Below, in pieces: positions 10,575 to 22,700 of a stretch of DNA of 64,000 nt; the stretch's first letter is position 1; each line of letters starts with the position of its first letter. The notes below the pieces were generated by a model that saw only the letters and a list, made by a program, of their open reading frames with translations, was not told the origin of the DNA and did not search any database. This DNA is from Dromiciops gliroides (Eukaryota > Chordata > Mammalia > Microbiotheria > Microbiotheriidae): positions 418,979,669 to 419,043,668 of the forward strand of contig NC_057862.1 of the NCBI RefSeq assembly GCF_019393635.1, read 5' to 3'. Position numbers and translations under genes: made by a program.

Positions 10575-11205
10575 GTTAACATGTGTTTAAGTAGAATATA
10601 AGCTCTTTAGAAGCATGGACTGTTTTGATTATGTCTTTGTGTCTCTTGCACATGTCCCTAGCATTTTCAATATACCAGAAATAATCTCTCCTCTTAAAAT
10701 TTCTACCCATTCAAAAATTTTCAATTTCTTAGGCTTCATTACAAGACAGGCTGGGATGGGGAGAGAGAGAGTGACAGAGAGAGAGGCAGAGAGACAGAGA
10801 GAGAGAAGGGGACAGCAAGGAAAAATCCAAAACCATCTATCCAACTCAGAAAGGAAGAAATTAGAAATCCTCACTATAATAGGAAGTTTCTCCTGACATC
10901 AAGGCTAAATTTGCCTCTTTGCAATTTGCACCCTTTCCTTTGCTCCTGGTTTTGATTTCTGCTGCCAAACAAAATAAGTGCAATCCCTCCTCCATAAGAT
11001 AGCTCTTCCAGTACCAAAACAGAGCGATCACATTCACTAATCTTAATCTTCTCTATTCTAATTTAGGTTCACTAATTTACTGTAGCAGATTCCCTAGTTT
11101 TTTTTGAATCGTACCCTTCACAACCTTTTTCCTCCCAGAGGGAGAGAAACTTAGAGGTCTGGTGTAAGGGGTGGGTACCTTGCCAAGGCAGAAAGGCAAC
11201 TGATA
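10575..11205. other. Intergenic stretch with GA-rich repeat
   Basis: A decayed L2-like 3' end is possible at 10590-10670 (AAGCTCTTTAGAAGCATGGAC). A GA-rich simple repeat spans 10759-10810. The rest shows no gene and no recognised repeat. Confidence 0.5.
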
Positions 11206-11208
11206 ATC

Positions 11209-11352
11209 TTTTTTTTTTTTTCCAGGGCCATGAGGGTTAAGTGACTTGCCCAGGGTCATACAGCTAGTATCAAGTGTCTGAGGACAGATTTGAACTCAGG
11301 TCCTTCTGAATCCAGGGCAGGTGCTTCATCCACTGTGCTACCTAGCTGCCCC
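11209..11352 (-). repeat. WSINE1-type SINE
   Basis: Antisense copy with the duplication ACTGATAA(t/c)CTTTT on both sides. Confidence 0.9.
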
Positions 11353-11379
11353 ACTGATAACCTTTTGAGTTGCTTTAGA

Positions 11380-12230
11380 TCACAATATTGGACTAGCTGT
11401 GAATTGATCCAGTCATTCTAGAAAGCAACTTGTAGCTATAACAAAAAAGTCACTAAATTGTGCATACCAATTGTTCCAACAATACCACTACTAGGCATGT
11501 ACCCCAAAGAGATAGGAGAAAGCCAGAAAAGAACTCTTATGCACAAATATTTATAGCAGCTCTTTTTTTAAAATTTTTTTTAATGTATGAGGTATTTTAT
11601 TTTTTCTGTTACATGTAAAGATAGTTCTCAACTTTTGTTTATACATGCTTTACAATTTCAGATTTTTCTCCCTCCCTCCCCTCCCTCCCCCCTCCCCTAG
11701 ACAGCAGGTAATCTGATATAGGTTATATCTATATATCTCTATACATATACATATACATATATATACACACACATATATATATACACATAATAACATTAAT
11801 CCTATTTCTGCATTAATCCTGTTACAAGAGAAAGAATCAGAGCAGTGATGCAAAACCTCAAAATAGAAAAAAAAAACAACAGCACCCAAAATAAAAGAAA
11901 TAATATGGTTCAATCAGCATCTATACTCCACAGTTCTTTCTTTCTTTTTTTTTTCTTGGATTTGGAGATCCTCTTCTATCATGAGTTCCCTGGAACTCTT
12001 CTGTACCATTGCATTGGTGAGAAGAATATAGTCCATCACAGTAGGTCAACACTCAATGTTGATGATACTGTGTACAATGTTCTTCTGTATAGCAGCTCTT
12101 TTATTGCAGGAAAGAGCTGGAAACAAAGCAAGTACCTATCAATGGTGCAAAGACCAAACAAATTATGGTATGTAAATGTAATGGAGTATTAATGGATCAT
12201 AACAAACGCTGAACAGACAGGTTCAGATCA
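11380..12230 (+). mobile_element. Old L1 ORF2 3' part, with a younger L1 inserted
   Basis: The sense L1 resumes with CCAACAATACCACTACTAGG, then CAAATATTTATAGCAGCTC. After the insert it continues with GAAAGAGCTGGAAACAAAGC and AATTATGGTATGTAAATG. It fits as the continuation of the 8895-10560 copy. Confidence 0.75.
11569..12087 (-). mobile_element. 5'-truncated L1 3' end
   Basis: Antisense insertion starting at its poly-T side with GTATTTTATTTTTTCTGTTAC, the L1 3' terminus. It is bounded by the target duplication TATAGCAGCTCTTTT at 11553 and 12090. It is only 5' truncated, so it is clearly a retrotransposed copy. Confidence 0.88.
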
Positions 12231-12239
12231 TTCTGGAAG

Positions 12240-12645
12240 TAATTTTTAAAATTAAAAAATAAACATTTTTATTTAAAGTTTTGAGTTCCAAATTTTATTC
12301 CCTCCTTCCCCTGAGGTGGTAAGCAGATATAGGTTATACATGTGCAATTATGTAAAACGAGTAATTTTTTAAAAATTGCATTAAAAAACATTTTTTTTTA
12401 GTTTTAAATACTCTCCCTCTCTCCAACCCATTAAGAAGGGAAGCAATATTAAACCCATTATACACATGAAGCCATACAAAACATTTCCATAGTAGTAAAA
12501 AGGAAAAATAAAGTGAAGAAAATATAGTTCAATCTGTACTCAGAGTTCATCAGATCTCTATGGAGGTAGATAGCATTTTTCATCATGAGTCTGGGAAGAT
12601 TTTCTGAATTGATGCAGTGAAGTGAGCAGAACCAGAAAATTCTTT
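12240..12645 (-). repeat. Older L1 3' fragments
   Basis: Antisense L1 tail sequence: GAGTTCCAAATTTTATTCCC, then TTTTTCATCATGAGTCTGGG and GTGAGCAGAACCAG. It is probably two overlapping decayed copies. Confidence 0.6.
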
Positions 12646-12795
12646 TATAGTAAAGGAAAAATGACTGTGAAATAACCAATTGCGAATTTAGAAATCTGGT
12701 GATAAATTATTCTCTTAGCAGAGGGAATGAAAAAGAGATGCCTAATGAGGTATACATTTTCAGACACAACCAGTGTGTGAAAACTACACCTTTTG

Positions 12796-12823
12796 GTATG
12801 TATGTATGTATGTATGTACGTAC
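12796..12823. repeat. (TATG)n microsatellite
   Basis: Six TATG/TACG units in a row. Confidence 0.9.
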
Positions 12824-12849
12824 AATAGGTTTTTTTTTTGGGGGGCGGG

Positions 12850-13260
12850 GCGGTGGTGGAGAGAGCCCGACAGCAATATATTAACACTTGTTTAAAAAGC
12901 CTCTCCCACTCTACCAAAAAGGAAAGCATCAACAGAACATAAGGAGCGCAGTAGGAAGTTCAAAATAGGATACAGGCAAACTGAGCAGTAGTGGACTGTC
13001 AAATTTAATTTATTTTTTAAAGCAGGCTGTACGTAATAGAGATTCATGACAACCCTATCTGTATTGTTCGTATACGGAAATGCTCTTTTTTGCTTACTTT
13101 TTATGAAATTCATAATAATAAGAGTTGCCTGGGGAATTGAGGGATCAAGTCATTTGACCAAAATAACGCAACTTAGGCGGCTTCAGAGGCAGGCTCTCGC
13201 CCTCAGAAATCAGACTCTACCCACGCTTTCCCTTTACTAAGTCGTGTTGTTACTTCTGTG
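12850..13260. other. Region upstream of UBA2
   Basis: A decayed MIR-like antisense remnant is likely at 13120-13245 (GGGATCAAGTCATTTGACC). Otherwise nothing is recognised. GC content rises toward the UBA2 island. Confidence 0.4.
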
Positions 13261-13269
13261 TAAAATGCA

Positions 13270-13960
13270 AAGTTGATCTTAAGCGGTAGCCCCACGTGGC
13301 GAGCCTGCACCATCTCTGCTACGGGAAAAACCCACCCACTATACTCCGAGGCAAGGCCATTGCGCAGGAGCGGAAATTGCCGTTTCCTCCCTCTTTCTCA
13401 GTTCCGGTTCGCATCGACCGCCTCACCGCCCCCCTTCCGTCTGCCTCCTCTCCAGCTCCCTCCCTCCCTCTGCCAGCCGGTGTGTCCGTGGGTAGGGCAG
13501 TGTGTCCGTGGGTGGGTCCCGGCCGCGGGGGGGAGGGTGACCGCCATGGCGCTGTCGCGGGGACTGCCCAGGGAGCTGGCAGAGGCTGTGGCTGGAGGCC
13601 GGGTGTTGGTGGTCGGCGCGGGCGGCATCGGCTGTGAGCTCCTCAAGAACCTGGTGCTCAGCGGCTTCGCGCACATCGACTTGGTGAGGAGCGGGGCCGG
13701 GAGCCGGGCACGGATCAGCGCCGGCGGGGAGGGTGGTGTGAGGACTCCGGGAAGGCGCGGGTATCAGGGAGGCCGAGGCGGGAAGGGCCCGGGCGGCCCG
13801 TCGCCGTGGCTCCGCTGGAGCGGGGCGGACATGGCGGCGGCTCCCGTAAGAAGGCGCCGGTTTTGCGCGGGTAAATCGCGTTGGGATCGGAATGGCTGGG
13901 GCCGGGGCGGGGGGGTGGGGGAGAGGGCGGTGGGAGCCTAGGAGGAGGGGCCTGGGCCCT
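13270..13960 (+). promoter_or_regulatory. UBA2: UBA2 CpG-island promoter
   Basis: GC and CpG content rise abruptly here after an AT-rich intergenic stretch, then fall again after about 14.0 kb. No TATA box is visible. Motifs seen are an E-box CACGTG at 13293-13298, an NRF1-like half-site TGCGCA at 13361-13366, an ETS-type GCGGAA at 13370-13375 and a reverse ETS core TTCCGG at 13402-13407. This is the usual make-up of a broad housekeeping promoter. The exact start site cannot be read from sequence. Confidence 0.8.
13546..13683 (+). CDS. UBA2: UBA2 exon 1 (coding part)
   Basis: Residues 1-46. The exon holds the start codon, helix RELAEAVAG and the ATP-binding loop [15 protein letters not shown]. 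It ends HIDL before gtgagg. The first intron, 3.7 kb, begins inside the CpG island. Confidence 0.97.
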
Positions 13961-15762
13961 TTGCCCTCCCATGCCCGCTTGAAGCTTCGAGGGGTGGAGT
14001 TTTTCCTTCTGGGAGAGTCACTTCTCCGTTGACTTTCGCTTTCCCCAATACCTTTTTTGAGAAAGGGCGGGGAGAGGGGACTTCACGAGGGGCTTTCCTC
14101 CCTCTCCTCTCCCCCTTCTCCCCCTTTTCCTTCCCCCCTTTTTTTAACCGGCTCTGAGATGGGGAGGGGCTTGCCATTCTGCCGCTAAAGAGCATACAAA
14201 TGTATGGGGGAGGATTTTGGACTGTTTTAAACCCTGGTCGTAGTTGCCCCTACTTACTTAGGACCCACGTTTTTGGAGTGCTTCCTGGGTTTTATTTTAA
14301 AGTCTAAATTATTTCCAGGTTTTGTAATCAGAACCACGCCCCCCCCCAACTTGGTGCCAAGGCAGATGAATTTCGAATTTGAGAAAGGCTTAAAACTGTT
14401 TCCTAGCATGCATCTTTCAATGCCAATCTTAGATCTCCTCGTTACAAGTTTCACTTATTTGGATGAAACTCAGCACAGGCTGTTCCATTCTTGCTACTAA
14501 AAATATTACTTGAATCTATTATAAAACTACACACAAAAAGTAGGTTAGTATTTCAATCTTCACTTTTAGTCAACTAAAAATAGCGTCCTGGAGAGTTTTT
14601 CTTTCATTTTTTTTTTTTACTTGGTCCAAAGATTCCTACTTTTAAATTTCAGTGGATTTTTATTTTTTGAGGGTTTTTTTTTGGTAAACAAATTGTTTCT
14701 TGGAAATGCTGTATACTTATGGGTTTTTCAGCTAGGTTGATGTCACATATTTGGTTTAACAATTTGCTTACACATAGCAGAGATAGAAATGACTGAACAT
14801 AAGCATCTCAAAGTAAAACCGCTATAATTTCGTATGTGGTTCTGTCCAATATCACTGAAATGGACAGGATGTATTTTATATACTGCATATATTATTGACA
14901 TTGGTGTGCTTTTATGTAATTTGTATATATTTAAATTAGAGTTTTCTACCTAAGTTGTTTTTTTAAGTGTTCCTGGAGAGATCTGGATGTGTGAAATCAA
15001 AGGTTTTGTTGTTGGTAGTATTTATTGGTTCCTTTGTGCACATGAATGTATGTGGGACATGTGTGTTAATTCTAGAAAAGTGTAGTACAGTGAAAAGTAC
15101 TGGATTTGAAGTCGACTTTCATATAATTAGCTAATTTTTGTGATCTGTGGCAAATCACTTATCTTAGCCATAGTTCCTCATATGTAAAATGTGATTGTTG
15201 AACTTGATGAGGGCTTCTTAAACTTGTTTTTCTTAAATTTTTACCCGACCCCAGGCATATAGGTATATAACATAGGTATACATAACATTTTACTGTTGCC
15301 AAAAATTTTTTTTTGACCCCCAAGTTCAGTTAGGATAGCTAAGGTGGTGTAAGAAGTTTTTAACTAGGTGACAGCTCTAAATCTGATGTGCTGAATTAAT
15401 TTTTCACTTTAACTTTGTATAGTTAGTGTTTTGACACATGGTATATCATGACATTCAAACGTGATGCTGTCTTAATTTTTTGACTATTGAAATTTTTGGA
15501 AAAGTCAAAAGTATGAATTTGAGACTTTGAATTTGGAAACAATCCATCAATCACATTGGTTGTTGTAAATATAAAAATCCTTAAATAATAAAAGTGCCTG
15601 CTTTGTGGAGTTTTACAAGTAAAAGCATATTTCAAACTAATCTTTTAGATAACTTTATGTAAGTTAATTAAATAGAACCAGTGTTTTTTTCCATAATCTT
15701 ACCCATTTCTCCATATATATATATATACATATATATACATATATATACATATATATATATAT

Positions 15763-15813
<51 letters not shown>

Positions 15814-16710
15814 GCCTACAATTTCAAATGTGCAAATTTATCCTGGTTTAGTGTATTAGTTTTATTACGTTTCTCTATTTTAGTTACATTTATATTATAA
15901 TTTAATAAGCTTTTAAAAGTATAGGAATAATTAGATACAGAAATAAAACTTTTTTAGCAACATAATTAAATTATACTTATCACATATACTCAAAAAGCCC
16001 CTTTTTTGTTTATAATCTTGAAGTATGTTTGTAGATTTCTTAGTTATATGTGTATAAATAAAGAGTGGAAATGAGGGAGACAACAGATTATCTCCCATCA
16101 GAAAATATAAAGTGTGTTTCCTGAATACCTTAAAATGCAGTGCTCAGATAAGCACTAACAGCCCTAGAACCTTTTCTGAATGAGTTGGTGCAGAAATAAG
16201 GTATAGGATATAAATTGCAGGTGCAGATGTACATTAGTGCACATACTTTTTGTGTAATTTCAGGTTTTCTCTTATAACTCGTACTTGCCAGTATGATATA
16301 CAGGAAAAGCGTATCATCCTGTAAACTTTTACAAATACTCTTTAGAAAGTTATCCTTAAAAATGAAATCTTGGAGTGGTTTATTCATTCAGTAATTGCTT
16401 TGGCCAAATGAAAATGATTGTGGTGTGATTGATCCTAACAAGTTTTCAAATATTTACAACAAACTTAGAAATTATAGATTCTTAGGGTTAATGTCAGTGT
16501 TGCTGAAATGTTGGGTGCTCTTTTAATTCTTTACTTTTAAGAAACTTTATGCTATACTTTTTTTTTAGATTAATAAAGTATTTTATTTTTTTCCGTTACA
16601 TGTAAAGATAGTTCTCAACCTTTGTTTATACAAGCTTTACAATTTCAGATTTTTCTCCCTCCCTCCCCTCCCTTCCTCCTCCCCTAGACAGCAGGTAATC
16701 TGATATAGGT

Positions 16711-16744
<34 letters not shown>

Positions 16745-19700
16745 TAATAACATTAATCCTATTTCTTTATTAGTCATGTTATAAGAGAAAAAAAATCAGA
16801 GCATTGATGGAAAACCTCAAAATAGAAAAAAAACAAGAGCATCAAAAACAAAAGAAATAGTATGGTTCATTTAGCATCTATACTCCGCAGTTCTTTTTTT
16901 TTTTTCCCTGGATTTGGAGATCCTCTTCCATCATGAGTTCCCTGGAACTCTTCTGTGCCATTGCATTGGTGAGAAGAATATAGTCCATCACAGTAGATCA
17001 ACACTCAATGTTGATGATACTGTGTACAATGTTCTTCTAGTTCTGCTCATCTCACTCATCATCAGCCCACGCAAGACCCTCCAGGTTTCTCTGAACTCCT
17101 CCTGCTCATCCTTTCTTATAGCACAATAGTATTCCATTGTATTCATATACCACAACTTGTCCAGCCATTCACCAATTGATGGGCACCCCCTCAACTTCCA
17201 ATTCTTTGCCACCACGTAAAGATATGCTATACTTTTTAAACTTTATTTTTTGGAGGCATTTGGGGTTAAGTGACTTGCCCAGGGGCACACAGTAGGTGTC
17301 TGAGGTGGGATTTGAACTTAGGCCCTCCTGACTCCCGAGGTATTGTTCCTAGCTGTCCCTCTATGCTATATTTTATTTTTATATTGTATATTTAAAAATG
17401 ACTGAATTTTGTTCATTTGTAGATTGACTTGGATACCATTGATGTCAGCAACCTCAACAGGCAATTTTTGTTTCAAAAGAAGCATGTTGGAAGGTCAAAG
17501 GCACAGGTAAATCAGTAAAGATTTCTTAAATTTCTCTGTTGTATTGGTGTAAAACTCAAATAGAAAAGTTCCTTGGGGGCCATATTGACTTAGAAAACCA
17601 CATATTAATATTACCGGTGTTCTATTGTATTTTTACTTATTTTGTTAAATATTTCTCAATTACATGTTAATCTGGCTGCCAGAGTGTTTGATATCTGTTT
17701 CATTGTACCTTGGATGGAGTAACCCACTTTGTTTTCAGTTTGATTCTCATAATCTCTCAAAGATGGAAAAGTATTTATTTTCTCTTGGGCAAAGTGAAGC
17801 CAGGAGAGGTTGTAACTTGTCTAAATCACAAAGAATTAGAACTAATGGGTGCTACTTGCCAATCATATGGTACCATGTACTGTAATTAGAGTTACTCCCT
17901 CAACAATCATTAAAGTTCTTACCATAAGAAGAGTGAGGTAATAGGAGAAGACAAGATTAAATAAGATACTGTCTTTATCTTTGTGGAGCTCACATTCTAT
18001 CTAGTAGTGGGGCATGACATATTTAGAATTGATACATAATGATAGTATACAAAATAAATAGAAACTGAGTGCAACACAATAATCTCACTAGATTGATGTG
18101 GCATTGTAATACATCCCACCCCCTCCAAAAAAGGGAACAAATTTTACTTTCTAGTTGTTATGCTTTAGAATAATATTAAAATTAGTTTTTTCTTTGAATC
18201 TATATATAGGTTTTGAGTGTTGAAGAGGATAGTTTTAATAGTAAATGTAACGGGGCAGCTAGGTGGCACAGTGGATAGAGCACTGGCCCTGGAGTCAGGA
18301 GGACCTGAGTTCAAATCTGGCCTCAGACACTTAACACTTGCTAGCTGTGTGACCCTGGGCAAGTCACTTAACCCCAATTGCCTCATCAAAAAAAAAGTAA
18401 CTAGCAGGAAAAGATCTCTTTGAGGATTAAATGTTAGATAAGTAGATAAACTGGACTAGAAGTCAGTTTTGAATAATTCAAGAAATAATTTATTATAATT
18501 ATTATTTTTTTCATTTTTAGGTTGCTAAGGAAAGTGTATTGCAGTTTTACCCAGAAGCTAATATTATAGCCTACCATGACAGCATAATGAAGTATGTATT
18601 TTGGTTGTTAACTATTTAAATGTGATTTGGAGCATTAAATTTCCCATTTTTCTTTTGCATTATATTTCTTTTCTTCCTTTTGATAAAATTTTAAAGAGCT
18701 AAGCTGGTTTATTGCCTAAGTTAATTTAGTAGGTAAGATAAGAGATTATAACATATATCTTTAAACAGGGCTGTTCAGATTTCTCTTGAAATACAGATAA
18801 ATCTCTTATTCAGGTGAAGTTCTTTCATGATATTTTACCAAATATTCCCCCCATCCAATTAAACAAAATAGTCATTAAATATCTTCTTTGTAGAGATGAT
18901 TATCACATCTTTATGTCCATTCCTAGGTATAGTCATGCTGTACTACCTTTTGGATACCCGGAAGTGGATATTTTGTAGGCTTGTCAAACTCACCCCATCT
19001 AAAACAGAACTTAGGAACTTTCTCCTCAAACTATTCTCTCATTACTGTGTAGGGCACCAGTATCCTTTCAGTCACTTAAACTTTCTACTTCTTTTACGTT
19101 CAACTCAAAAGTGGCAAGATGGATAGAGCCCTGGGCCAGGAGTTAGGAAGATCTGAGTTCAGAATTTGCCTCAGAAATTTATTAGCTTTGTGACTTGTTC
19201 AAGTCTTTTAACCTCTGTGCCTAGATTTTTTTAGCTCTAAAGTGTAATAGTATTTACCTGTCAGGGTTGTTGAATATCAAATGAGATAATATTTGTAAAA
19301 AGCTTAGCGTAGGGCCTGGCACATTGTAGGTGTTTTAAAAATATCTGTTTTATCTCTTTCTCCTCACTTTGACTCATCCACATGTTCAATCCTTTTCCAA
19401 ATCTTGTCGCGTTTACTATTATAATATCTCTTGGGTATGTTGTCTCCCCCTATATAGGCACTACCCTAGGTCAGGTCATCTCTCTGCCTCAAGTGTGTCT
19501 CCATACCAACCCAATCTCTATTTAGTTGCCAAGGAGATATTTCTCAAGCATGTTTGATCACATCATTTTTTTTCCAATCATAAAAGTATTTTATTATTTT
19601 CCAGTTACATGTAAAGATAGTTTTCAGCATTTGTTTTCATAAGATTTTTAGTTCCAAATTTTTCTCTCTTTCTCCCTTCCCCCCTCCCCAAGACAGAAAG

Positions 19701-22700
19701 CAATCTGATAGAGGTTATATGTGTACAATCACATTAAACATATTTCTGCATTAGTCATATTATAGAAGAATCAGAACACAAGGAAAAAAAAACAGCCAAA
19801 ATTTAGAAACAGTATGGTTTGATCTGCAGTCAGAATTCACAGTTCTTTTTTCTGGATGTGGAGAACATTTTCTATCATGAGTTCTTTGGAATTATCTTGG
19901 CTGATCATATCTTTTGAGGAATCTTGATATATACTTTGGTTGTTTTTTGTTTGTTTTGTTTTGCCTTTTTTTTTTTTTTGGCAGGCAATGAGGGTTAAGT
20001 GACTTGCCCAGGGTCACACAGCTAGTAATTGTCAAGTGTCTGAGGCCAGATTTGAACTCAGGTCCTTCTGAATCCAGGGCTGGTGCTTTATTCACTGTTC
20101 CACCTAGCTGCCCCATGATATATACTTTGGAATCATCTTGTTGGAGAGCCTTTCAGTTAGCACCTTGCTATGCTGAATCAGATGCTTTTATATAGAGAAC
20201 AAATAGAGTTGTCTTTATTCTCTATAACTTTGTCAGTTCTGGAACTATAAAGATATGGTCTGCTTGTTGGAATATCTTTTGTATAACTAACTTATTCCAT
20301 TCATGTACCTTAATCAGGGGTACCCTTGAGTGTGGGTGTAGGTTATTTTTGCAAATATTTTGTAGGGTGGGTCTATAGATACTGATCTTTTCTGGGTTAC
20401 CTTTTTCTTTGGTAACAGTTTTTTTTCACATATTTTTATTCTCTTATTTCTCATACCTTAAACAGGATGTATGTAAAAAAGCACTTTAAAAATATCAGCT
20501 ATTACTATAATACCTTGAGAAATGATCCCTTGTGATTCCCTTAAAATTGTGTTTCCTCCAGCATGTTCTTTTTGTACATATACTTTGTTTAATCCAGCTC
20601 TTCTTATCATTTTCGTTTTCTTTAGTACAGTTTCTGCTTTCTCATGTAGCATATCCTCTTAGAATTTTTAAACTTTTCAGTAGGGGGTCCATTGTAGTAT
20701 TAGAGAAAGAGCAGTGTCCTGAGGATCCTGGTTCTGTAGGTTTGATTTGGCTGTAGCACAGCAGTTAATGTCCAGATCAGAAAGAAAATTGCTATGTTCT
20801 TTTTAGCTCTAAGCTCACTGGGTTTGTGAACTGACTGCAAGTTATCCCAAAAGGGAGAGATTGGGGGGTATCAACACTTTCTAATTGCTAATGGCTATTT
20901 GGAAAAGGTAAACTAGCAAATATTTCCTTTTCACTTAGTATACTTGAAAAGAGATATCTTACTAGGAGCTATCTATACTGTCTTAGCTTCTTTAAAAATG
21001 ATATATTACATTGTAATGAATAAACATAAGGCTGTTGTTTTTGTGACTTTTCTTTGTTCTATTTTGTAGCCCTGATTATAATGTGGAATTCTTTCGGCAG
21101 TTTACATTGGTCATGAATGCTTTAGATAACAGAGGTGAGAGTTAAATAAATTCTGGTTTTATGTTTTGTGATTACTTTTTTGTTATTCCTCAGACCCATG
21201 TTATAAAAATACGAATTAAAAATAATAATTTGTCAGCTTCTTTACAGTAGTACTTAATTGAGTTTTTTTTTTGAAATATAGGACAATGGACAAAACAGAC
21301 CTCTGCTTTCAGAATACTTCCAGTAATGTGATGGAAAATGTTTAGCAACTAGCTTTCTGGAAAAATATATGCATGATACACTTTTAAATTTTTTATTTCT
21401 TTTTAGTAATAAATTTCATAGTTTTGGGTTCCAATTTTTATCTCTCTCTCTTTTTTTAGTTTTCAACATTTGTTTATATAAGATTTCCAATTCCAAATTT
21501 TACTCCCTCCTTTCCCTCCCTCCCTCCCCCTCTCCCCTAGACAGCAGGTAATCTGATAAAGGTTAAAAATATATAATAACATTAAACATATTTCTGCATT
21601 AGTAATGTTTAAGAGAAGAATCAGAGCAAAAAGGAAAAACCTCAAAAAAAGAAAAACAGCATCAAAAACAAAAGAAATATTATGGTCCAATCAGCATCCA
21701 TATTCTACAGTTCCTTTTTTTTTCCCCCCTGGATTTGGAGAGCCTTTTCCATCATGAGTCCTTTGAAACTTTCTTGTACTGTTGTATTGGTGAGAAGAAT
21801 CTAGTCTATCACAGTTGATCAACACATAATGTTGATGATACTGTGTATAATGTTCTGGTTCTGCTCATCTCACTCATGCATGATACACTTTTAAGTTTAA
21901 TTTGCATCATTGGCATTTTCTCCATTATTTTCTTTAAAGGTTTAGACAGCGAAATAATAAGTTAAGCCCTGATATGTAGTATTTACTGATTTTTTTTAGG
22001 TGTAAATGCTCAAACTAAAGATTTAACATTCAGTTTTTTGTGACATTATTTATTTTGCTGAGCAATGAGGGTTACACGACTTGCTCAGGGTCACACAGCT
22101 AGTGAGTGTCAAGTGTCTGAGGCCAATTTTGAACTCAGGTCCTCCAGAATCCAGGGCTGGTACTTTATCCACTGTGCCACCTGGCTGCTCCCAACATTTA
22201 CTTCTTTTGAGCTGATTGGAGCTGGGTCCAGCACACACCTGATGAGTTTGGGATTTGTATGATTGAACTTGCCAACTTATTAAGGCTGGGTTATGTTCTT
22301 CATATGTTGTAAATACATATTTGTCCAAAATGGCTGCCCAATAGAATTTCCTTTTGATGAAACTCTAAACTCTGAGCTATGAGGGAGGAAGGTGATCAGT
22401 GATGTGTCTATAGGATAGAGTTCTGAAGGGGGTTTGAGAGAGCCAGACAACACTAGGGGAGCCTAGATTTAGAAGCAGAAGGAACCTGAGAGGACATTTA
22501 GTCCAATTTCCTCTACAGATGAGGAAACAGGCCCAGAGAAGTAAAGTAACTTGACTGTTTCAGGTCACACAGGTTATAAATAGCAGGACTCCCCCTCCCC
22601 CCGCTTTTGTGGAAAATACTGGATCTGGAGTTAGAGGAGAAGTTGGGTTCATGTTCCACCTGTGTGACCTTGAATAAGTCCCTTCACTTCCATTAGTTTC

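Noticed and set aside
13273-13941. 222-codon ORF covering UBA2 exon 1 and its flanks
   Set aside because: Only 13546-13683 is coding. The upstream part is 5' UTR/promoter and the downstream part is past the GTGAGG donor.
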